A stretch of DNA of 64,000 bases, from contig NC_060251.1 in assembly GCF_921293095.1 (NCBI RefSeq), positions 65,799,585-65,863,584 on the forward strand, given 5' to 3'. Within the stretch, counting starts at the first letter, position 1. Each line of letters opens with the position of its first letter. The position numbers and the translations under genes are program-made. The notes below the pieces were generated by a model that saw only the letters and a program-made list of their open reading frames with translations, was not told where the DNA came from and did no database searches. Shown piece by piece: positions 25,901 to 35,745 of this stretch. This DNA is from Ischnura elegans. Its lineage: Eukaryota > Arthropoda > Insecta > Odonata > Coenagrionidae.

Positions 25901-28900
25901 AGGATCTGACAGAATCAGATGATTAAAGTGTGTATACTGTTGTTATGTATGAAGTATTTGAATGCTGCCCATGTTGTTGAAGCAGTCAGCATTACGTGCT
26001 ATAAGATCACTACTGTGATGGGTACTGAAGTCGTAACTGATGCTGAATTGTAATAGTTTTGTGCTTCAGCAATGTTTTTGTTCCAAAATAGGACTTATGC
26101 TTTGAGGTGTCCTCAGAATTTTATGTGTTTCTGATGATATATATTTCTTAAGGATGTAGTATTGAATGGTTTGTGTAATAGCTCTGCGATGTGATGTTTT
26201 TTTTTAGCTTTAGTTTGAAATCACATTCATTTTGTGATTTTTAAAGAATTTGGATTATAGCTACATCATGGGAAGTGAAAATTTTGTAATTTTTGGTGAG
26301 AAAAGTGAATATTTTTGGAAGGCGGCTGTAGTTAATGTGGACATTATTTTTCTTTTGGCCAAAACCTTTCATCTTAAAATTGAATCACTTGGACTATTTC
26401 AATTTGTTAGTGAAACATACTATCATGAAGGTGAACTTGGGTTGATTGGATTTGCTGGACATAAGCAGTAATTAGATGGGGCAGCCAATCAATAGCAATG
26501 AACATTTATTTCTAGCCATCAGAGAGGTGCCAATACATAGCTTCTAGAAGCTTTGGGCTCTTAGTCATGGTTGTAGTGAATTCCTTCCTGGTCTATCAAA
26601 TGCTTAAAATTATTAGCCATAATCATATTTCTCAATTAGATTATTACCTCATAACATATACTACCCAAGAATAAATGGAGTTTGACAATCGCATGTTTTT
26701 CTGCTACTTATCCCTGAATGATGCTGAAATTTTGCTGTTGCTGCTAATAGATAGGTCGACTTACAAAAAAAAGCACCTATATGGTGAGAGATCACTCACT
26801 CTCCCAAATTCTAGTTTCATAACCTGCAATTGAATGAATTACTCCACCAAAGGGCACTTGGTCATTTATATTCCATTTTCAAGATAGAGAGCTTTGGATG
26901 TTGGGAGATTGGAACGCATGTGCTGGACAAATGGATTACTCTTCTCTTTATATCTCAAACTGCCTCCTAATTGGCAACCATATCTCCTTTTCTCTTCTCT
27001 GCTCACCCCTGCTCTGCCCTCCACTTGCGACCGCCACCAGCAGTATCGGCAGGCCGTCAGTAAGACCCCTCCCCATCACCTGCAGCAGAAGCAGAGGTCA
27101 TTCCTCACGTTTGGCTTTGGCGCCGGCGGTAGTGGAGGCGGCACGGGTGGCAGCACAGCTGGGGTGATGGGCGTGGGGGTGGGCTCAGCCATGCTGGGCA
27201 GCGGTAGCACGCCTTCGACACGCCGGGAGTCCCACGTGAATGTGAACGTGACGCCGACATCACACGACCTTTCTTCGGACACGCCCGAAATACGGAAGTA
27301 CAAGAAGCGATTCAACTCCGAAATTTTGTGTGCTGCATTATGGGGTAAGCATTATCAAATTATGGCATGCTAAATGTTTCCTAAATGGTTACAGCAGTGT
27401 CTAACTCGTTGCTCAATAGTACCAAACCAGTGGTTATCTAAAGTTAAAGTATTTATGAAAAATAGTCCCTTTTTTTGACTTGTTGAAGTATAAGAAAAGA
27501 TAATGGTTAATTTTTCTGTTAGCATTTTTTTGGCCTTAGCAATTTTCTTGCCCGAAAATACAGTCCCAGCCATTGAGGAATTTCATGTATTTAACCCTTA
27601 TAATGCTGGAACGTTTTTATACGCTTTGCACGTTGACTGGCATTAACCCAAAATTTTTATTGCTACCTGGATATTTTGCACATAGACACTTTCTCTCACT
27701 TTAAGGACAGCTAAGAGGATTAATTTTACTTGCCCAGCCTTCGTGGCAAGGGGTGCTTCCTACACAGGGGGTCTTTTTTGCACTGGCTGGCAGCTACAAT
27801 CATAAACTGCAGACTAAGGGTTAAAGTTACTTTTTTGTTAGATTTTGTGCTCAAACTTTTTGAGCCTGTTTTTTTCAGTTTTATCACTGTTAGTGGAGTG
27901 ATATTAAATTATCAAAACTGCATTTTTTGACCAAATTACTGAATTGTTTTTTTTTTCTTCTGATTAAATAATTATTTTCTCTTACAGGTGTTAACTTGCT
28001 CATTGGCACAGAAAATGGTCTCATGTTATTGGACCGAAGTGGCCAGGGCAAGGTTTATCAGTTGATCTCTCGTCGCCGATTCCAACAGATGGAAGTACTG
28101 GAGGGTCAGAATATTTTGGTTACTATTTCAGGCAAGAAAAATAGAGTTCGTGTGTACTACCTCTCGTGGCTTAAGTCCAAGATTTTACGCACCGATGGGG
28201 TTAGTGATGTACGTATCACCATGGTTTTTTATCTCTTTATCTTATTTTGGTGGTATTTTTTATTCATCTCTTATATTTTAGTTATGCTCTATGCAATTGG
28301 TGAGACTTTCATATGTCCCTTGAGTTGTATTAAATCAAGATTGTAATCCATTGAAAGACTTAAAATTTCATTTTACTGTTATAAAGTAAAGATCAAGTCT
28401 TTCATGAAGTAAAGTCAAATAATATATTAATATGCCCATTTCTTCAAAAGATTAATTATCAGAAATATATTAATTTCAGCAGTGACACAACCAGCTACAG
28501 TCCACATATTAGTGAAAAAATGAAATCTGGTCATGGATGGTTTTTATAGTTCCTATATTTACGTATTACTCTCGATCTTTAATGCAGGAAATATGGAGTT
28601 TGATTTAAAAGAAAATGAAAAATACTTGTTTTTTCAGTTATATCTTCAGTTTTATGGTCAGGTGGTAGATTGTTTGGCTTGAAATAAAAAAAAGTCTGTT
28701 TGGAGGAGAGTTGGGTCACAATTGCCATGCGTCTCATCAAAGCCAATCTACCTTCCTTTTTACCATCAATGGTGTTTCATTTAGATTTTAATTACAGTAC
28801 ACTCCAGATTATCCGGGATAATGTTGGGGAGAGACGGCACGAATAATCAGGAAACATGGATAATTCAAACTTTCTCTTAAATGTCTTGTTCATAATCTAC

Positions 28901-31900
28901 GTAAAACAAACAATATATTATTATTTATGCAGTTACGTATTCTGTTATCTAAGAGTGCTTCCCGGACTCATTGAGAGCTTTCTTTGCCAGTTCGCAATCT
29001 TTTTAACGGCGATAATATGGTTGTACCTGTATTATTACTGCTCCATGTAACGCCTGGTTTCGAAAACCACACATCTGTGGCTAAGTGATCATGGATACTG
29101 AAAAGTGGTTAGCACGAATGCTTCAAAACCACTGCTCGACGTCGGAAACTACACTGTCGGGCACCACGCCACGTAGTCGCGTCTCGCAAAAGTTGCTGGG
29201 TTCCAACTGCTGTGTAACGTGTATTCGTGATCATGAAGCGAGGTCGCGCACTGCGAAGCTAGGAAAGCAGGGACAAGGTGCTCCCGTGAATGCAGCTAGT
29301 GCGTGATCGCTTCCGTTACACAAAGGGTATTCTAACGCAAATAATAAGCCCGGTGTATCCTAGAATTAATGCCGTAATTCCGATGATTTTTCATCCGATT
29401 TATTTTTAAAAAGATCACGGAAAAAATTGAGCAAGAGTGAAAATCATGCACGGATAATCCGCAACCCGGATTAACCGCAGCCGGATAATCGGGAGTCTGC
29501 TGTACTATAAATTTCTTGCTTAGCTTGCATATTGCAGTCATCTGTTGCTCCAACTTTATCCAATTCATCCTCTCGGGTGCTTTCTTTTATTTACTTTGCA
29601 GCAAGTGGAGAGGCGAAATGGGTGGATCAATGTTGGGGACTTGCAAGGTGCTGTTCATTTCCGAATCGTCAAGTATGAGCGCATTAAGTTCCTTGTGATT
29701 GCTTTGAGGGAAAGCATTGAAATATACGCTTGGGCACCTAAGCCTTATCATAAATTCATGGCCTTCAAGGTGAGTATTTTTGTTGTTACTGTTTATCTCT
29801 GTGGCATTAATAATTAAGATAGTTATTATATCTCTCATGAAAGCCCTGTTTGGGTTTCTTGTGCTACTGCAAAGTCTCCGACACCTGAGTGTGTAGTTTC
29901 TGTTTTGAGGCCAATTTTGTTCCTTATCTATGTTAACGATGTAGCCCATATTCTCTCAAATATTGTGTGTGTCCATCCTGCTTTTTATGCAAATGATTCT
30001 AATGTTCTTGTTTCATCAAGTGACTTAGACAATGTGTCCAATCAAGATAATTTAATCTCTTATAATCTAAGTAACTGGTGATCCAACAACCTCCTTGAAT
30101 AAATTATCCTAAAGGGATAAGTGTTGCAACTCTGAATTTAGAGTATTGCCTCCCTATCAAAGATTTCATACAAGTTCCCAATTAAAATCAGATTTGGAAT
30201 TGGTCCATTCTGATCTTGAACTTATGAAAACTTGTGTTATGTTCCATTACATTTCCATACATTACATATCAGTTCCTAACTGGTGCCTAGATGTGTTTTG
30301 AAGTAAATGATATTCGATACTGTCCAATTCCAGAACTGAAATTTAATTTTGAATGGGTTTTATGAATTCTTCACATCAATACCTCATGATTACCGTATTT
30401 GTCTGAATATTGTCCCCCCTTTTTTTCCAAAAATGCCCGTGGAAAAAGTAAAGGGGGAACTATATTCCTATGCATTTTTTTTAATTTTCTCAAAACTGAA
30501 ACATCAAAATTTGGGGGGGGGGGACTATACTCAAAGGGGGACAATATGCGGAGAAATACAGTATATGCAATTTGGATGCCTGAGTGCTTAATGACCTAAT
30601 TTTGTTTTTACACAGTCATTTGGCGACTTGAATCATCGCCCTCTTCTTGTGGATCTGACTGTTGAGGAAGGGACACGTCTCAAGGTCATTTATGGTTCAG
30701 CTGATGGATTTCATGCTGTAGACCTTGATTCAGCGTCTGTGTATGATGTTTACCTTCCAAAGCATGTAAGTATATCTTTTTTGCCTCTTACATAAATGCA
30801 AACCTATGCCTGAATGTAGAATACGTCAAAATAAGACTTCCCTAGAAATTGTTAACTGTGCATCAGTTTATTAATTGAGCTTACTTATTTGCATAAGGTT
30901 CCTCTATATCTATACCAAGCCTAAGTCTGTGATTTCTAGAATTCTTCTCTATCACTATGCGAAAGGGTTATTAAGTTAAGGGAAGTTAATCTCCTTTGAA
31001 GTGTTCGTGATGAATTTTTGTGATGTGGTAATTAATTCTTGTAGAATTATTTGTGGTAGAGTAAAAAATCTATTTTTCTTGATTTTAGTCCATATGTCAA
31101 TATCTCATTATCATCTACGAGATAGTTAATGCCTTGAATTTTCAAGTTAAATGAAGTATATTATTGCATGGTTGATATATGGAGTTATGACGTGTCTAAT
31201 GCTTGACTTATAAGCTAATATAATGTATTTCTTTGTTTTAATATGATTTTTTTATTTTGCAGACTCAGGGTCCAATTTCTCCTCACTGCATAGTAACACT
31301 GCCAAATTCAAATGGAATGCAACTACTTCTATGTTATGACAATGAAGGAGTTTATGTCAACACTTATGGAAAGGTGAGAACTATGTAATTTTCATTTAAA
31401 ACTTCACATACACATTACAGTTAGAACAAATAAGTTTTCATTCCATGGTTACCTCTGGACAGTTAAGGAAATCTGTGTAGTAGTTTTTAGTTTCCAGGGT
31501 GTCATGTTCAGGAAACCTACGATTACCTTGGTAGCAACAATTCCCTCTATGAAGGAATGTACCCGACTTGAAACATAATGCATACGATCAAAATAACACG
31601 TAATTACATGCGATATTTGAAAATTTAAATTCATTGAACTCAAAAACAAATGAGGGGTAATGAAAATAGTGTTATCCCTACATTATATTTTATGTGCTAG
31701 AATCTAAAACTTTCCCTTTGCCCACGATAGAGGATTCACTTCAATAAAATGTGTTGTTCTTTGAGAAAATTATTGTAAATATGTTTCACATACCCTTCTA
31801 TTTCTTGCCGATATCATGATGATGAACACTAATATCACTTATTTTTTCCTTAAATGGAAGCATCATGATATCATGATCATGATGCTTACCATTTAAGGAA

Positions 31901-33097
31901 AAAATAAGTGATATTAGTGTTAATTCCAGAGTGGTTTCTAGGAATTTATGTGGGCAACCTTCGCAGTGGCTCAACCGTCTTACTTTCGTTCTTTTGAAGC
32001 TGTTCATCATCACTGCTGCTAGAAATATATTATTTGTGAGGCAAATCCAAAAGTGTCTTATGACGTTTGAATTTTTTAAAGACTGATAAAAAAGTATTAT
32101 TTTTTTCTTATTCTTCTTTATTGGTGAACATACCATCCCGTGATAATCAAAAAATACTTCTAGTTTTTAAAGGAACATTGGTTTGATTTTAAAATTCCTG
32201 ATTTTTTTTGTCGTTATCCATTCTTAATCTATTAGTCATTACCTGTAATTAATTGTAATCCCTACTTTTTCTAGTCAACTTTTTTTTCAACCTTTGTCAA
32301 CTCCTTTTTGTGATAATAGAAAATGTCAAAACCCATTTATTGAGCAAGAAATTACTTCAGAAGTTTTAGGATAAGAAAAGTATGAAAGGGATTTATTTTT
32401 ATATTAAGTGTTTGATAATGAAAATTAATACCATTTTGATGAATATTTCAGGTCTCAAAAAATATAGTCCTTCAGTGGGGAGAAATGCCAACCTCTGTGG
32501 CTTACATTGGCACTGGGCAGATAATGGGCTGGGGAAACAAAGCAATTGAAATCCGAAGTGTTGAAACAGGACACTTGGATGGAGTGTTTATGCACAAGAA
32601 AGCTCAGCGGCTTAAATTTCTCTGTGAACGCAATGACAAGGTTGGTATTATGTATTTATGACCACTTTGAAAATTAATGAGGCCCTCTTAATTTGGAGCT
32701 AAAAATACAAAGCGAGTGTAAAATTTAACATAAAATTAGAATTAGTATCATAGAATTCTGATTTAAAGGAATTAAAGCACCTGAAGCTGACGGGAAATTG
32801 ATGCTTGAGACATGCTAATGGAGTTGATTTATAATAGACTGAAATAAAAGTATAATTTATCTATCAATCACATTCATCCATGCCAATATCTTCTTTTTCT
32901 TAGCTGCTTTCTTTTTCATTTTCTGAATGCACTTCGATATCTTGCATGAGGATACCTTATTTGTTTCTTGAAATGTAATCAGAAAGTAATGGGGCTTGTT
33001 TTATCTCACTCAGGTATTCTTTTCATCAGCAAAGGGAGGCTCTTCATGTCAGATATATTTCATGACCCTTAACAAGCCAGGCATGGCCAACTGGTGA
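1926..33097 (+). CDS. msn: misshapen / TNIK-MINK-MAP4K4-type Ste20 kinase, C-terminal part (12 exons, 5' incomplete)
   Basis: Germinal-centre-kinase IV protein kinase acting upstream of JNK and in actin, adhesion and dorsal-closure signalling (family knowledge). Seen here: exons 1926-1969, 4425-4513, 6222-6998, 16124-16240, 20362-20418, 27041-27344, 27988-28208, 29602-29769, 30616-30765, 31263-31373, 32452-32640 and 33014-33097. All have GT-AG borders and compatible phases, giving 770 codons including the stop. The N-terminal part here is low-complexity linker with the family motif [13 protein letters not shown]. The C-terminal ~400 residues are a complete citron-homology (CNH) domain, with signatures [56 protein letters not shown] and [13 protein letters not shown], ending MANW. 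The kinase and coiled-coil parts must lie left of base 1. The insect-type [10 protein letters not shown] junction favours the msn orthologue over a vertebrate paralogue name. Very confident for the CNH exons, slightly less for the two first small exons. Confidence 0.93.
1970..4424 (+). other. msn intron
   Basis: 2.45-kb AT-rich intron. Apart from the MITE at 3554-3727 and a G/C-rich patch at about 4040-4240 that looks repeat-derived, I see nothing in it. Confidence 0.6.
3554..3727. mobile_element. 174-bp MITE with TA duplication, pogo/Tigger-like termini
   Basis: The left end CAGTGAAACCTTGATTTTAC and the right end (read in reverse) CAGTGAAACCTCTATTTTAC are nearly identical inverted repeats, flanked by TA on both sides (3552-3553 and 3728-3729). 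The internal sequence is AT-rich and non-coding. It sits in the msn intron between 1969 and 4425. The terminal sequence and TA target are those of Tc1/mariner-pogo superfamily elements. Confidence 0.8.
4425..4513 (+). CDS. msn: msn exon ([13 protein letters not shown] linker motif)
   Basis: 89-bp exon, acceptor cacttcag, donor gtgagt. It starts with two bases completing a split Gly codon and ends in phase 0. It encodes a short Ser/Gly stretch, then [20 protein letters not shown], the Pro-rich SH3-type and acidic patch typical of misshapen-family linkers. Confidence 0.88.
4514..6221 (+). other. msn intron
   Basis: AT-rich intron of 1.7 kb. I see no conserved coding sequence, mobile-element termini or RNA gene in it. 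Confidence 0.5.
6222..6998 (+). CDS. msn: msn large linker exon (259 codons, Arg/Ser-rich)
   Basis: 777-bp exon, acceptor ttctgcctacag, donor gttagt, phase 0 at both ends. It is strikingly GC-rich against the AT-rich introns. It opens with a Gln-rich amphipathic piece ([18 protein letters not shown], then an acidic [10 protein letters not shown]). The rest is a long disordered Arg/Gly/Ser/Pro region ending in a run of serines ([11 protein letters not shown]). It contains several basic patches and possible phosphorylation sites but no folded domain. The phase-0 borders mean it could be skipped without a frameshift. Confidence 0.82.
7695..7978. mobile_element. 284-bp hAT-type MITE with 8-bp target duplication
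   Basis: Begins CAGTGGTGTAGCC and ends GGCATAGC in reverse sense (tatgccactg), forming short imperfect terminal inverted repeats. It is flanked on both sides by the identical octamer CTTGCAAT (7687-7694 and 7979-7986). An 8-bp duplication is the hAT hallmark. Non-coding and non-autonomous. Confidence 0.85.
13829..13994. repeat. 74-bp inverted repeat, 18-bp spacer
   Basis: Left arm 13829-13902 and right arm 13921-13994 are reverse complements over 74 bases with one mismatch that I can see (cagtttcg against cggtttcg). Both strands therefore give nearly the same short open frame. RNA from either strand would fold into a long hairpin. No flanking duplication found. Confidence 0.9.
16124..16240 (+). 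CDS. msn: msn linker exon ([10 protein letters not shown])
   Basis: 117 bp, 39 codons, phase 0 at both ends. The acceptor follows a good pyrimidine tract (gttcctctcactccggtag); the donor is gtaatg. It encodes an Arg/Gly start, then [17 protein letters not shown], which reads directly into the next exon [10 protein letters not shown]. Other frames through this stretch are open over longer distances but do not join neighbouring exons. I chose this frame from phase and from the resemblance to arthropod misshapen linkers. Confidence 0.8.
16241..20361 (+). other. msn intron
   Basis: 4.1 kb of AT-rich sequence in which I see no exon, RNA gene or defined element. Confidence 0.5.
20362..20418 (+). 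CDS. msn: msn small linker exon (19 codons)
   Basis: 57 bp between a tgctttacag acceptor and a gtgaga donor, phase 0 at both ends. It encodes [19 protein letters not shown], a Ser/Pro-rich continuation of the linker. Symmetric phase makes it another possible cassette exon. Confidence 0.82.
22236..22429. repeat. Inverted pair of tRNA-headed SINE-like copies
   Basis: Arms of about 87-89 bases (22236-22323 and 22341-22429) are near-perfect reverse complements around a 17-base spacer. Each arm contains the tRNA-like head, so the two copies face away from a shared centre. The left copy is truncated at its 3' side. Confidence 0.88.
22368..22441 (+). repeat. tRNA-derived SINE head (tRNA-like, probably not a gene)
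   Basis: 74-nt tRNA-shaped sequence with an A-box-like TAGCTTAACTGG and a B-box-like GGTTCGAATCG. Matching acceptor ends cgcctc/aaggcg show one mismatch in the stem. The anticodon loop CCGGAAA lacks the invariant T33, and the T-stem pairs poorly. The same head occurs at 35746-35819, followed by a similar T-rich tail, which argues for a dispersed SINE family. Confidence 0.7.
22875..23508. mobile_element. 634-bp non-autonomous DNA element, 4-bp target duplication
   Basis: Left end TGTAACGGTTCGAACCG, right end in reverse TGTAACGGTACGGATCG; the first 9 bases match perfectly and then similarity is partial. Flanked by GTAT on both sides (22871-22874 and 23509-23512). Much more GC-rich than the surrounding intron, with a short GA microsatellite near 23143. 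A 161-codon open frame within it has no recognised domain. Confidence 0.65.
27041..27344 (+). CDS. msn: msn exon: end of linker and start of CNH region
   Basis: 304-bp exon after a long pyrimidine tract, donor gtaagc. It encodes a Gln-rich start, a Gly-rich stretch ([18 protein letters not shown]) and then the invariant [18 protein letters not shown] and CAALWG that lead into the CNH domain. The acceptor is a tandem cagcag, so the first Gln may be optional. Confidence 0.93.
27345..27987 (+). other. msn intron
   Basis: 643-bp AT-rich intron; nothing else seen. Confidence 0.6.
27988..28208 (+). CDS. msn: msn CNH exon ([10 protein letters not shown] ... LRTDG)
   Basis: 221 bp, acceptor tctcttacag, ending phase 0. 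It encodes [20 protein letters not shown] and the [12 protein letters not shown] and [15 protein letters not shown] segments. I place the donor at gtacgt (28209), which adds GVSD and gives the arthropod-type [10 protein letters not shown] junction. A second in-phase donor gttagt nine bases earlier (28200) is also usable. Confidence 0.93.
28209..29601 (+). other. msn intron
   Basis: 1.4-kb intron, half of it occupied by the pogo-like element at 28795-29502. Confidence 0.6.
28795..29502. mobile_element. 708-bp pogo/Tigger-like non-autonomous element
   Basis: Left end CAGTACACTCCAGATTATCC and right end (reverse) CAGCAGACTCCCGATTATCC are terminal inverted repeats of about 22 bp, flanked by TA. 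Further gataat motifs lie inside both ends. A 73-codon open frame at 29085-29306 shows no transposase motif. Confidence 0.85.
29602..29769 (+). CDS. msn: msn CNH exon (QVERRNGW ... YHKFMAFK)
   Basis: 168 bp, 56 codons, phase 0, acceptor ttactttgcag, donor gtgagt. Encodes [33 protein letters not shown] and [15 protein letters not shown], core CNH propeller strands. Confidence 0.97.
29770..30615 (+). other. msn intron
   Basis: Contains a 168-bp MITE (30394-30561) that ends only 54 bases before the next exon. A degraded fragment around 29880-30100 may be a retroelement remnant; its frames are broken and I do not assign it. Confidence 0.5.
30394..30561. mobile_element. 168-bp MITE, TA-flanked, inside msn intron
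   Basis: Terminal inverted repeats of about 27 bp, CCGTATTTGTCTGAATATTG against reverse CTGTATTTCTCCGCATATTG, each followed by tccccc. Flanked by TA. A long G run (about 30512-30524) lies inside. Confidence 0.8.
30616..30765 (+). CDS. msn: msn CNH exon (SFGDL ... VYLPKH)
   Basis: 150 bp, 50 codons, phase 0, acceptor tttttacacag, donor gtaagt. Encodes [20 protein letters not shown] and [20 protein letters not shown], canonical for the family. Confidence 0.97.
30766..31262 (+). other. msn intron
   Basis: 497-bp AT-rich intron, nothing else seen. Confidence 0.6.
31263..31373 (+). CDS. msn: msn CNH exon ([10 protein letters not shown] ... GVYVNTYGK)
   Basis: 111 bp, 37 codons, phase 0, acceptor tattttgcag, donor gtgaga. 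Encodes the CNH strand [17 protein letters not shown]. Confidence 0.96.
31374..32451 (+). other. msn intron with a long hairpin
   Basis: 1.08-kb intron. Its only recognisable structure is the inverted repeat at 31825-31921. Confidence 0.6.
31825..31921. repeat. 45/46-bp inverted repeat, 6-base loop
   Basis: Left arm 31825-31869 pairs with right arm 31876-31921 with one unpaired base. The arms begin aacactaatatcacttattt and end at a catgatatcatgatcatg core that is itself palindromic. The transcript would form a nearly perfect 45-bp hairpin inside the msn intron. Confidence 0.88.
32452..32640 (+). CDS. msn: msn CNH exon ([13 protein letters not shown] ... CERNDK)
   Basis: 189 bp, 63 codons, phase 0, acceptor aatatttcag, donor gttggt. 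Encodes [40 protein letters not shown] and [12 protein letters not shown], near-identical to family members. Confidence 0.97.
32641..33013 (+). other. msn last intron
   Basis: 373-bp AT-rich intron, nothing else seen. Confidence 0.6.
33014..33097 (+). CDS. msn: msn last coding exon and stop
   Basis: Acceptor ttatctcactcag. 27 codons ([20 protein letters not shown], then KPGMANW) and TGA at 33095-33097. This is the normal C-terminus of the family. Confidence 0.96.
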   Translation, partial: VFFSSAKGGSSCQIYFMTLNKPGMANW

Positions 33098-35730
33098 GCT
33101 AACGGTCATACTCCTCGAGGGCTCAGTCGCCAGGCTTAGCCACTGGTGCTTCTAACCAATTGTCGGAGGGGGGGACAGAACACATCAGCTTACTTTAGTG
33201 AAAACCAAGTGCCATCGACAAAGGTGGAGATGGCAGCCTCTGGTGGGAGGTTGCCCTTCCCTTTTTCCAAGACGCAACCAGCAATGGGGGGTGCCAGCAA
33301 TGCGCTAAGAGGAGCACACATGGCCCTCAGGGAGTCTTGGGTTGCCCGGGTGGGATGAACAGTTTTTCCAAAACTTAGAGGACTAGTTTTTTTACATAAT
33401 TATTACACTTTATTTAATGGATTCATTCATCCACAAGTTGGATGCCTACGGGGCATGGAAATCCAATTATACTTCTGTGCTAATCTAGGCACTCTTGCCA
33501 TATGGAGGTGACACAGATATATCACATAGGGCTGAGCCTTGACTGACATTTTTTTTGGCAGTGGAAAGAGCACTGCATTGTATGCATTTGTATATTAATG
33601 AGGTAAATGAATACCCCTTCCTCTTCCTCTATACTTCCCATGAAATAAGTCTTTTTTTTTACCCTTTGTATAAGCATCTCTCCTTGTTTCCTATTATGCC
33701 CTGAGGGGAATTTCCACTAGGTGAACGGGGAATGTGCCTGCACAGAAGTAATAAAAATGAAAAAAATTATGGCAGAGGGCCTCCCCTCCTTTTAAGAGGG
33801 GAGTAAGTGTGTGTTTAGGGGTGCATTGGAACGACAATGCACAGTGGCGTCTGATGGTTGTGGTGGTCGACGGGCATGATCCTGTTTTCTGAGCTCATGC
33901 GGTGCGCGAGTTTTTTATCCCTCTGCAATGTTCATGACCCTGATGATTTTTAATGTGCTCCCTTGTTCTCCACGATGCCCCTCTTTTTATTGTTATTTTT
34001 TTTCCAAAGATGCTCTTCTTGTATATGTGAGAATTATTGCTCCCATGTCCCCATTACCCTTTATCATGTGAAAAAGTTTTTCAAAGAGAAATATGTATTA
34101 ACATCTTTTGAAAGAAGCCTTTCTGTTTATAGATTTTTGTTGTTTTTTACGGTGAATTTATCCATGAACGCAGTATAAAATTAGTAATTCCTCATGGTAT
34201 GTGTGAATGGGAAGAATGTTTAGAGAAGAGAGTGTGTGAGAATGACTTTGGACCGCTGCGAGTGTTGAAATTGTAAATTTTGTAGGATATTAAAAAAAAA
34301 GTAAAATGAAAGGAATGTATGGGTGCTTGACATATATACAAAATAAATTTGTAGAGTTGCGAATGTTTTTTTGGTGGGCATTAAGAGGAGGTATAAAAAG
34401 AGGTTCTTGAGAGAGGGTTTTTCCATATAAAAAAATACCAAAATATGCATTTTTTTCCTCTTCTTGAGTAAACATTTGTAATGGGTGATGTGAAAAAATT
34501 CCATTCCACGATGGAAACTTAGTTACGTGTACAAAAATTGAAAATTGTGAAATGCTGTATGATAAGTCTTGGTGCTGCCTGTTGAAGTGTTCTATTGTAT
34601 CGGAAAAAATGAAATTTTTTTGCCCACTGTGTTCTGATTACTAATAATCACTGGAAAATATGGAAAACGAATGGTCAAAGGATGTGTGTGCTGTTGTGTT
34701 GTGGTGGGAGTGGATGAATGCATGTCACAAATTTATCTCTTGGAAAATAAAAAAAAGACTTTTTGAACAAATAGCTACACAGTTATGAGCTGTTGGTGGG
34801 AGGGTTTTTCCAGGTAATATACTCCCCCATGTTATTTTACCGTCAATAATATCCTTTTTGTTATAGCGAATTTTGAATCAGGTTCAGAGCATATAGCCAT
34901 TTATATTTGATTGATATGTCCTGATGCTGCTTTTATACCTCTCATGATAAAATAAAGAGAAAATGATCCTGTTTATTGTATGTTTTGTGATTGAATTTTT
35001 TTCTTGTAATATTATGTTCATTGGGATAACTCTGTTCTCCATTAAATTTGGGATTTTTCTAGGGGAAAACTATGCATAGTACAAACTGAGTGTATCTAAA
35101 TAAGATCATTTGTGACTGTAAATCTGAACATTTACATTAAAAGTTGTCATTTCTCCTAAATATATAGTTGCTGCTTTTGAATTTGGGAGGAAAGAAAGAT
35201 TACTTGTGTCAGCCAGCCAGCTGAGGAAAAGATGTCAACCTTTAGCTCAGTAAAAAATGAATAAGAAATAGTGAATGAAGATCGTAAATGAGAATACAAT
35301 ATTGAATACACTCTCTAAAGCTTGAGGTAAGTAATGCAATAATAATGCTTGGCTGGTTAGCATTTGGGTATTAAGTCAGGCACTTAATTTGCATGAAGGA
35401 TACGTTTCTTACATTTTTATCTTCCCATGGACATGTACGGAGTGTTATTATGGTCATGTGCAAAAGTATTTGTGGATAGATTTGATGGTGCTCTTCGAAG
35501 GACGTCAAAAGCACGAGACACTTCCAGTGTTATTGGGAAAGGTTTTGAAAGTGGATGCAGTAAGAGGAGTGAAAGGTGGAGACCCGAGGTAGGAGAAGAG
35601 AGGAATAGGTAGATGCATTGTAACATAAGCTGGCCGTTGGGAGTTGAATGAAATAGAGTCATCTAGAGCAGAGCATACCTTCTCTCTGTTAAATGAGCAT
35701 AAATAACCCTTTTTGTGTGAAAAATCCAAC
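33098..35730 (+). other. msn: msn 3' UTR and intergenic sequence
   Basis: Untranslated sequence following the msn stop. The first ~250 bases are GC-richer and contain a 70-codon open frame with no known domain, probably chance. AATAAA hexamers occur at 34746-34751 and 34951-34956; the second, followed by a T/G-rich stretch, is the better candidate poly(A) signal. The transcript end is not proven. From about 35000 on I see no gene. Confidence 0.45.
34951..34956 (+). promoter_or_regulatory. msn: candidate poly(A) signal for msn
   Basis: AATAAA in an AT-rich context with a T/G-rich region from about 34970. It would give a 3' UTR of about 1.9 kb. The earlier AATAAA at 34746 is an alternative. 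Confidence 0.3.
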
Positions 35731-35745
35731 GAGAAAAAAATAATT

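Larger units (their letters stand above)
20419..27040 (+). other. msn intron, 6.6 kb
   Basis: Contains a head-to-head pair of tRNA-derived repeats (22236-22441) and a 634-bp element (22875-23508). A GC-richer repeat-like patch lies around 24220-24600, with an open minus-strand frame and no recognisable product. Nothing else supported. Confidence 0.5.

Noticed and set aside
33146-33358. Open frame in the msn 3' UTR
   Set aside because: Follows the conserved family C-terminus and stop; no domain and no splice support.
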